A DNA stretch of 37,891 bases from SFTJ01 sp051871515 (GTDB lineage Bacteria; Bacteroidota; Bacteroidia; Bacteroidales; Muribaculaceae), in contig JBJECY010000077.1 of assembly GCA_051871515.1 (NCBI GenBank), positions 1 to 37,891 of the forward strand, given 5' to 3'. Position numbers and translations under genes: made by a program. The notes beneath the pieces were generated by a model. That model ran no database searches. It was not told the origin of the DNA and saw nothing but the letters and a program-made list of their open reading frames with translations. Below, piece by piece: positions 32,403 through 37,891 of this stretch (positions are counted from its first letter, which is position 1; every line of letters starts with the position of its first letter).

Positions 32403-33206
32403 ATGAAAACATTTGCATTCGACTCCATAGAACGCTTTTCGCGATTTAGCGAAATACGCAACATCAAAAAAATGATTTGCAACAAGCAATGGGCAGCATT
32501 TGCCGAGGATGCTGAAAGCGAACTTTACACATTCATGCCTAATGGCACCGTGATGATTACTCACCAAGGCACAAGCCTCAAAGGGTCATGGAGTTACAAT
32601 GCAAAAACCAAGACACTGAGCCTGCGCGGAAAACAAAACGAGCATCGCTTCACGGTGACTTATTTCGACAAAGCGATGATGGCATTGCGCCCCGAAGGCG
32701 ACTCACAATATTCATTCCTCATCAACAAAAACAACGACGTTTTCTTTAAGCCACGCTTCTACCCCGATATTGTGCAATATTTCCGCCAAAAGGAACAAGA
32801 GGAGGACTTGCAGGCTGCTAAAGCCGCAACAAATCCCGGTGCTGCACAACCTCGCCAATCAGAGGAATTTAAAGACAAAGTGCAACAACTGCAACAAGAA
32901 AAAATGCACATGAAGCAAGCCGAGGAACTAAGCGCACAGCTCAGCGAGGGCAATAGCCACAAAGGCGCCATTGCCGTTATCGTCATCTTCGTTATTGTTT
33001 ACATTGCACTCTTTTGCCATTCTATAATCAACGAGCATCGCACCATTGGCGATGCCACAATCAACACTCTCATGTTTGGTACCGTGCTCAACGTGGTGAT
33101 TGGGCTACTTTGCATCAATAAGCTGGTGGCGCTGGTATTGACCAAAATAAAAGTGATGATGTGGAAACGGGCCAACCCCAACGACCCAAGAAACAAATAT
33201 TTATAA
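32403..33206 (+). CDS. Unrecognised protein: beta-type N-domain, coiled coil, two membrane helices
   Basis: I do not recognise this 267-residue protein. Residues 20-115 look like a small beta-sheet domain with a lipocalin-like scheme (FMPNGTVMITHQGTSLKGSWSYNAKTKTLSLRG), resembling DUFs that test a 'full model versus null' strand pattern. Residues 120-185 are a Gln/Glu/Lys-rich coiled coil. Two membrane helices follow at about 189-209 and 223-247, then a basic tail ending RANPNDPRNKYL. With no signal peptide, the N-domain is probably cytoplasmic, tethered by its C-terminus. It is 33 bp upstream of the beta-galactosidase gene and probably co-transcribed. A weak -7 element (TATATTTA) lies at 32378-32385. 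Confidence 0.75.
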   Translation: MKTFAFDSIERFSRFSEIRNIKKMICNKQWAAFAEDAESELYTFMPNGTVMITHQGTSLKGSWSYNAKTKTLSLRGKQNEHRFTVTYFDKAMMALRPEGDSQYSFLINKNNDVFFKPRFYPDIVQYFRQKEQEEDLQAAKAATNPGAAQPRQSEEFKDKVQQLQQEKMHMKQAEELSAQLSEGNSHKGAIAVIVIFVIVYIALFCHSIINEHRTIGDATINTLMFGTVLNVVIGLLCINKLVALVLTKIKVMMWKRANPNDPRNKYL

Positions 33207-33239
33207 ATATATTAACCATAAACAAAACCTCAACTATTT

Positions 33240-36200
33240 ATGATTAAAAAACTCCTAACCTGCACACTTCTTCTGCCTTGTCTGCTTATGATTACAGGCA
33301 AAGCTCAGGCACAAACGTTCACCGAGTGGCACGACACCGATGTCAACCAAGTGAATCGTTTGCCAATGCACACCAACTATTTTGCCTATGAGTCACTTGC
33401 AAAAGCCGGAGAAGGCCGCGAGAACTCAAGCAATTTCCTCTCGCTCAACGGGATATGGAAATTCAACTGGGTGAGAGACTGCGATATGCGCCCCACTGAC
33501 TTCTATCGTGTTGACTACAACGATAAAGGCTGGGCAACCATGCCAGTGCCTGGCATTTGGGAACTTAACGGATATGGTGACCCGGTTTATAAAAACGTGG
33601 GATATGCTTGGTGCAACCAATTCCGCAGCGACCCACCCAACGTGCCCACACTCAACAACCACGTGGGCAGCTATCGCCGCACCATCAACATCCCGGCATC
33701 TTGGGCAGGAAAGCGCATCGTTGCCCATTTCGGTTCTGTAACATCAAACATCTATCTCTATGTAAACGGCAAATTTGTGGGATACAGCGAAGACAGCAAA
33801 CTTGAAGCCGAATTCGACCTCACCCCATACGTAAAACTGGGCAAAAACCTCATCGCATTCCAAACATTCCGTTGGTGCGACGGTTCATATCTTGAAGACC
33901 AAGATTTCTGGCGCCTGTCAGGTGTGGGACGCGATTGCTACCTCTATGCCCGCGACAAGAAAGTGCGTCTTGACGACATCAGAGTTACCCCCGACCTTGA
34001 CCAAAACTACACCAACGGCTCAATCAACGTGCAACTGCAAGCCACAGGCAACGCAAAAATCAATCTTGCACTTGTTGACCCAAAGACCGGAAAAACAGTT
34101 GCTTCGGCCGACGGATGCAAATCGGGCAACTACACTCTCAATGTTGACAATCCACACAAATGGAGTGCCGAGTCGCCTTATCTCTATCAGCTCAATGCAA
34201 GCGTGTATAACGGCAACCAATGCGTGGAAGTGATTCCTATCAAAGTTGGTTTCAGAAAAATAGAGCTCAAAAACGCACAAATTCTGGTTAACGGACAACC
34301 AGTGCTCTTTAAAGGCGCTGACCGTCACGAGATGGACCCCGACAACGGCTACTACTGCACCCGTGAGCGCATGATTCAAGACATAAAAATCATGAAGCAA
34401 TACAACATCAATGCCGTGCGCACATGCCACTACCCAGACGATAACACTTGGTATGAGCTTTGCGACCAATATGGCATCTATCTGGTTGCCGAAGCCAATG
34501 TAGAATCTCATGGCATGGGTTATGGCAAAGAGACTCTTGCCCGCAACCCGGCTTTCAAAAAAGCACACCTTGAACGCAACATGCGCCAAGTGCAACGCAG
34601 CTTCAACCACCCATCAATCATTTTCTGGTCGCTGGGTAACGAAGCCGGTTTTGGGCCAAACTTTGAAGCTTGCTATGATTGGGTGAAGAATGAAGACCCA
34701 AGCCGCGCCACACAATATGAGCGCGCTGAGATGGACCCTCACACCGACATCTTCTGCCCAATGTATTACGACTACAACTCTTGCATACGTTATTGCGAAG
34801 ACCCATCAACCACTCGCCCACTCATTCAGTGTGAATATGCTCATGCAATGGGCAACTCTCAGGGCGGTTTTAAAGAGTATTGGGACATCATTCGCAAATA
34901 TCCAAAGTATCAAGGCGGTTTCATTTGGGACTTTGTTGACCAAAGCTTGCGCGGTAAAGGCAAAAACGGCGTAGAAATCTACACCTATGGCGGCGACTAC
35001 AATCCTTATGACGGAAGCGACGGCAACTTCAACGACAATGGCCTCATCAGCCCAGACCGTGTTCCTAACCCTCACATGGACGAGGTGGGCTACTACTACC
35101 AAAACATCTGGACCGAACCAGTTGATTTGAAATCGGGCAAAATATCTGTTTACAACGAGAACTTCTTTGTTGACCTGAGCAACTATCGTTTGCAATGGAC
35201 TCTGCTTGTTGACGGCAAACCTGCACAATCGGGCGTTATTGACAACCTCAAAGTGGCTCCGCAAGCCAAAGTGGCTTACACTTTGCCATACACCATCGAC
35301 CCACAATACACCAACAAGGAAATCCTGCTCAATATTGAGTTTGCACAGAAGAATGCGGCACAACTCATTGATGCAGCACAGGTGATTGCACGCCAGCAAC
35401 ACGTTGTTGAGCCATATAAGGCAGCAGAAATCAACAACAACTGCACTGCCGAAGCTCCAACGCTCAACGAAGGCGACCGCCACTTCATCATCATCGAAGG
35501 TGCCGACTTTGGTGTTGAATTTAACCGCGGCAACGGTTTCATCACAAAATACCAAGTAGCAGGACGTAGCATGCTTGAAGAAGGCAAGCAAATCACACCA
35601 AACTTCTGGCGCGCCCCAACCGACAACGACTTTGGTGCAGGTCTGCAAAAACGTTACAGAGTTTGGAAGAATCCTGAGATGAAGCTTACCGACATCAAAG
35701 CCACCACTCAAGATGAGAACATCAGCGTGGTTGCCAACTACGAGATGCCACAAGTAAGCGCCAAGCTCACTCTCACCTACCTCATCAATGGCAACGGTGA
35801 GATTTGCATCACTCAAAGCATGACCACTACCGCAGGTGCTGAAGTGCCCGATATGTTCCGCTTTGGCATGCAATTGCCAATGCCGGGCAACATTGAGTAC
35901 AGCGAGTTCTATGGACGTGGCCCAATCGAGAACTACATTGACCGCAACAACTCAACATTCTTGGGCATCTACCGTCTCACTGCCGACGAACAAGCTTATC
36001 AATACATTCGTCCGCAAGAAACTGGCACTAAGAGCGACATGCGCTGGTGGAAACAAACCACTAAGGGCGGTAAAGGTCTTATGATTACAGCTGCCAAGCC
36101 ATTCTATGCATCGGCTCTCCACTACTCAATTGAGTCGCTCGACGAGGGTATCGAGAAGCATAATGCTCACATTCAAGAAGTTGACCCAATCAACTACACC

Positions 36201-36329
36201 AACCTGTTGCTCGACAGTGAGCACATGGGCTTGGGATGTATCACCAGCTGGGGACACACTCCGCTCGACAAGTATCTGCTTCACTATGCCGACCGTAGCT
36301 TCACCTTCAAGCTGACTCCTATCAGATAA
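33240..36329 (+). CDS. Secreted GH2 beta-galactosidase
   Basis: The 1029-residue protein has a signal peptide (MIKKLLTCTLLLPCLLMITGKAQA) and the full LacZ-type layout: sugar-binding domain (residues ~60-220), immunoglobulin-like domain (~225-335), TIM barrel (~340-640), a further Ig-like domain and the C-terminal small-chain domain (~740-1025). The acid/base is the Glu of SLGNEAGFG near residue 467 and the nucleophile that of QCEYAHAMGN near 531. GH2 enzymes of this length release beta-linked galactose from host or plant glycans in the periplasm. There is no neighbouring SusC/SusD pair in the window, so it is not part of a visible polysaccharide-utilisation locus. I do not use the symbol lacZ because the substrate is not known. 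Confidence 0.93.
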   Translation: MIKKLLTCTLLLPCLLMITGKAQAQTFTEWHDTDVNQVNRLPMHTNYFAYESLAKAGEGRENSSNFLSLNGIWKFNWVRDCDMRPTDFYRVDYNDKGWATMPVPGIWELNGYGDPVYKNVGYAWCNQFRSDPPNVPTLNNHVGSYRRTINIPASWAGKRIVAHFGSVTSNIYLYVNGKFVGYSEDSKLEAEFDLTPYVKLGKNLIAFQTFRWCDGSYLEDQDFWRLSGVGRDCYLYARDKKVRLDDIRVTPDLDQNYTNGSINVQLQATGNAKINLALVDPKTGKTVASADGCKSGNYTLNVDNPHKWSAESPYLYQLNASVYNGNQCVEVIPIKVGFRKIELKNAQILVNGQPVLFKGADRHEMDPDNGYYCTRERMIQDIKIMKQYNINAVRTCHYPDDNTWYELCDQYGIYLVAEANVESHGMGYGKETLARNPAFKKAHLERNMRQVQRSFNHPSIIFWSLGNEAGFGPNFEACYDWVKNEDPSRATQYERAEMDPHTDIFCPMYYDYNSCIRYCEDPSTTRPLIQCEYAHAMGNSQGGFKEYWDIIRKYPKYQGGFIWDFVDQSLRGKGKNGVEIYTYGGDYNPYDGSDGNFNDNGLISPDRVPNPHMDEVGYYYQNIWTEPVDLKSGKISVYNENFFVDLSNYRLQWTLLVDGKPAQSGVIDNLKVAPQAKVAYTLPYTIDPQYTNKEILLNIEFAQKNAAQLIDAAQVIARQQHVVEPYKAAEINNNCTAEAPTLNEGDRHFIIIEGADFGVEFNRGNGFITKYQVAGRSMLEEGKQITPNFWRAPTDNDFGAGLQKRYRVWKNPEMKLTDIKATTQDENISVVANYEMPQVSAKLTLTYLINGNGEICITQSMTTTAGAEVPDMFRFGMQLPMPGNIEYSEFYGRGPIENYIDRNNSTFLGIYRLTADEQAYQYIRPQETGTKSDMRWWKQTTKGGKGLMITAAKPFYASALHYSIESLDEGIEKHNAHIQEVDPINYTNLLLDSEHMGLGCITSWGHTPLDKYLLHYADRSFTFKLTPIR

Positions 36330-36366
36330 TACTGCATCTCAAACAACATCAACAATAAAAAAAGAG

Positions 36367-36404
36367 GCGGAGGCGACATGATAATCGTCTCCGCTTTTAT
36401 TTTT
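36367..36404. terminator. Bidirectional terminator between beta-galactosidase and HD hydrolase genes
   Basis: The 10-bp stem (GCGGAGGCGA with TCGTCTCCGC, one wobble) has an 8-base loop. TTTTATTTTT follows on the plus strand, and a T-run is present on the minus strand as well. It serves both convergent units. Confidence 0.85.
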
Positions 36405-36424
36405 AAAAAAGATGGTTGCAATCG

Positions 36425-37057
36425 TTACAACTCGTCAATCAAGTCATCTTTGCGCTCCATAATGCCTGCCGCAAGTGTGTCGGCACACTGCACCAGCGTG
36501 CAAAGCGGATATAGTTTGCGAGCCACATCAATGTTTTTGCAACTCTCAGAACTTTGCATAGCCAAATCCCAAGCGCCCATGTGCCAACGTATGGCAAGCA
36601 TCTCATCATCATACATAGCCAACCCCATGCCCATAAGCACAATCACCGACTTCTCGCCATGTCCCATTGGGAAATTCTTGTAGCTGATTTTATAGCCCTC
36701 ACTATCTTCCCAAGTGCCAATGCTTGTCTTGCGCTTCTTCACCGTGCGGAAGTAAATATCGGCTTTGCAAACATCGTGCAGCAAACTGGCTATAATCACG
36801 CGGTCTTCAGGCACCTCGTTTTTCAGTTCTCCCTCAAAAACATTCATCTGCTCTCGCAGCATCAAAGCCACTCGGCACACATTAAGCGAATGTTGCACCA
36901 ATCCGCCTTCCACATTGAGATGTTGTGCACACGATGCCGGAGCCGTGAAAAATCCCATTTCTTCAAGCTCCTCAATCACATCTTCAACGCCATCTCTATT
37001 GGTTGAACGCAACAGTCTTATAAACTCTTCTTTGTTTGCTTTTACATCAATTTCCAT
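36425..37057 (-). CDS. HD-domain hydrolase
   Basis: The 210-residue cytoplasmic protein contains an HD metal-dependent phosphohydrolase domain: QHSLNVCRVAL (first His) near residue 55, LLHDVCKAD near 92 (the HD pair), GHGEKS near 133, RWHMGAWD near 158 and a late Asp in VQCADTLAAG near 188. This arrangement is typical of HD proteins acting on nucleotides or RNA ends. No second domain identifies the substrate. It starts 39 bp after the amidase gene on the same strand and ends before the shared terminator. Confidence 0.88.
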   Translation of the reverse strand: MEIDVKANKEEFIRLLRSTNRDGVEDVIEELEEMGFFTAPASCAQHLNVEGGLVQHSLNVCRVALMLREQMNVFEGELKNEVPEDRVIIASLLHDVCKADIYFRTVKKRKTSIGTWEDSEGYKISYKNFPMGHGEKSVIVLMGMGLAMYDDEMLAIRWHMGAWDLAMQSSESCKNIDVARKLYPLCTLVQCADTLAAGIMERKDDLIDEL

Positions 37058-37096
37058 AAATTGCTTTTATCTTTATTTGTTTTCTTTTTCTTGTAA

Positions 37097-37891
37097 TCAT
37101 TGCTTTGGCAAAAGTTTGGGCTTTAAATATGTGGTCTTGTCAGCCACCACTTTCACTGTTTCAGTTTTTGTTTCGTACCCGTAAGCCTCATAGCGCAACC
37201 TGTACTCGCCCGGCATAAGATTGTCAAAAACAAACACGCCGTTCCAATCCTGGTCGGTGCAATAAGCCCGCAATGGGCGGCCTTTCTTATCAGTGAGGTA
37301 CACCATAGCGTGGTTCAAGGGCATCCACTGGTCGTCAGTATCTTCCTTATAACGAAAGCGTTCATTGTCGGCCTTCTGCACGCCCGACTTCACTGCACCC
37401 ACAATATAACCGGTTTTCTCGGGTTTACCGCCAAAATATTCTCTTATGCCTCTATAATATCTCACACCCTCCATTCGGCAATAGTCGCGGTTGAGCAAAC
37501 GCTGTCGCTCGGGGTCATAGGTGTGAAACGAGCCTTCAACCAAGAATCCCGGCACTCTATGTTTGAGCACTGCATAATAGCCATTAACGCCTATGCGATT
37601 GGGGGTGCCAGGCGGTGTTCCACCCATAAAGGTAATATCGCCAACCACCAGAGGATTCTCGGGAGTATAATGGCTCCAGCAAGTGAGTGGATTATCCCAA
37701 ATATATGAGTATGCCACACGAGCCATCTCATCGCTATGTTCTTGATATGGTTTGCCGGTTTCACCCCTAAACAGCAACACCAAGTAATTCACGGTGCTGC
37801 CATTGCGGTGGGCATTGCTGTGAAGCGAAATGAAATAATCCTCAAATCCGCAACTGCGTGCATAATATGATACAGAAGCGAAAAGAATCTG
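37097..37891 (-). CDS. N-acetylmuramoyl-L-alanine amidase (Amidase_3 type), 3' part
   Basis: The gene runs off the right edge; the open frame continues exactly to base 37891 and a GTG at 37792 is not a start. The first visible residues hold ISLHSNAHRNGS, the conserved His block of Amidase_3 zinc amidases, and PGFLVEGSFHT holds the catalytic Glu. These enzymes cut the bond between MurNAc and the stem peptide of peptidoglycan. After the catalytic domain, about 80 residues (AMVYLTDKKGRPLRAYCTDQ to TTYLKPKLLP) look like a carboxypeptidase-regulatory-like beta-sandwich (PGEYRLRYEAYGYE). The position of the N-terminal signal and start is outside the window. Confidence 0.85.
   Translation of the reverse strand, partial: QILFASVSYYARSCGFEDYFISLHSNAHRNGSTVNYLVLLFRGETGKPYQEHSDEMARVAYSYIWDNPLTCWSHYTPENPLVVGDITFMGGTPPGTPNRIGVNGYYAVLKHRVPGFLVEGSFHTYDPERQRLLNRDYCRMEGVRYYRGIREYFGGKPEKTGYIVGAVKSGVQKADNERFRYKEDTDDQWMPLNHAMVYLTDKKGRPLRAYCTDQDWNGVFVFDNLMPGEYRLRYEAYGYETKTETVKVVADKTTYLKPKLLPKQ

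Noticed and set aside
34806..35873. 355-codon open frame antisense to beta-galactosidase
   Set aside because: It is entirely within a well-supported GH2 gene on the other strand, its composition is biased and it has no domain.

Overview
The window looks like a chromosomal segment of an anaerobic member of the Bacteroidales; a gut Muribaculaceae- or Prevotella-like organism is my best guess, and the family is not certain. Supporting signs are many promoters of the Bacteroidetes type (a TTTG box, 19-21 nt, then TAnnTTTG), almost no Shine-Dalgarno sequences, and a lineage-typical gene set. That set includes a single-chain pyruvate:ferredoxin oxidoreductase, a large class III fructose-1,6-bisphosphatase, a secreted bleomycin-hydrolase-like C1 peptidase, a reverse rubrerythrin with a PerR-type regulator, and a DUF5103/T9SS plug protein.

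Region 1 (1-1730) is accessory DNA and the most unusual part. It is an array of degenerate polymorphic-toxin cassettes. A papain-fold (Tox-PL type) toxin domain on the minus strand ends tail-to-tail inside an 85-residue plus-strand gene, with a 26-bp overlap. A second 85-residue paralogue lies 1260 bp away. It overlaps, by exactly 26 bp, the surviving 24-codon tail of a second and divergent toxin. Each unit begins with the same block, which reads on the minus strand as a piece of a longer constant (possibly phage MuF-like) protein. Antisense within that block sits a good promoter for the 85-residue gene. I infer orphan toxin cassettes with convergent immunity genes, cut off on the right by the next operon and continuing past the left edge.

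Region 2 (1745-5760, minus) is a three-gene acyl-transfer operon: an AlgI/DltB-type MBOAT followed by two DHHW (AlgX/AlgJ-like) proteins, probably for O-acetylation of an extracellular glycan. Region 3 (6093-9975, minus) is the pyruvate:ferredoxin oxidoreductase gene with a strong promoter and terminator, broken by a frameshift near 6640. Region 4 (10137-12356, plus) has a coiled-coil lipoprotein, a leader with alternative hairpins, and a DbpA-like RNA helicase. Region 5 (12424-14887, minus) is a four-gene operon: B3/B4-domain protein, YrdC/YciO-family protein, a membrane-tethered receiver domain, and a thioredoxin-like lipoprotein.

Region 6 (14953-20522, plus) starts with mtnN-luxS (detoxification of S-adenosylhomocysteine, making AI-2). 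Two paralogous GT-C-like membrane proteins and an FAD-dependent oxidoreductase follow. Region 7 (20607-23636, plus) is an AraC-family regulator and class III FBPase. Region 8 (23676-25545, minus) has an AlbA_2-domain protein and an SGNH hydrolase. Region 9 (25611-28720, plus) has an ABC-F ATPase and a secreted C1 peptidase. Region 10 (28828-29968, minus) is perR-reverse rubrerythrin (peroxide defence) with a candidate operator. Region 11 (30055-32322, plus) has uracil-DNA glycosylase overlapping a T9SS plug-type protein, then tRNA-Arg(CCG). Region 12 (32403-36404, plus) has an unknown membrane protein and a secreted GH2 beta-galactosidase. Region 13 (36425-37891, minus) has an HD hydrolase and the 3' part of an N-acetylmuramoyl-L-alanine amidase that runs off the right edge.
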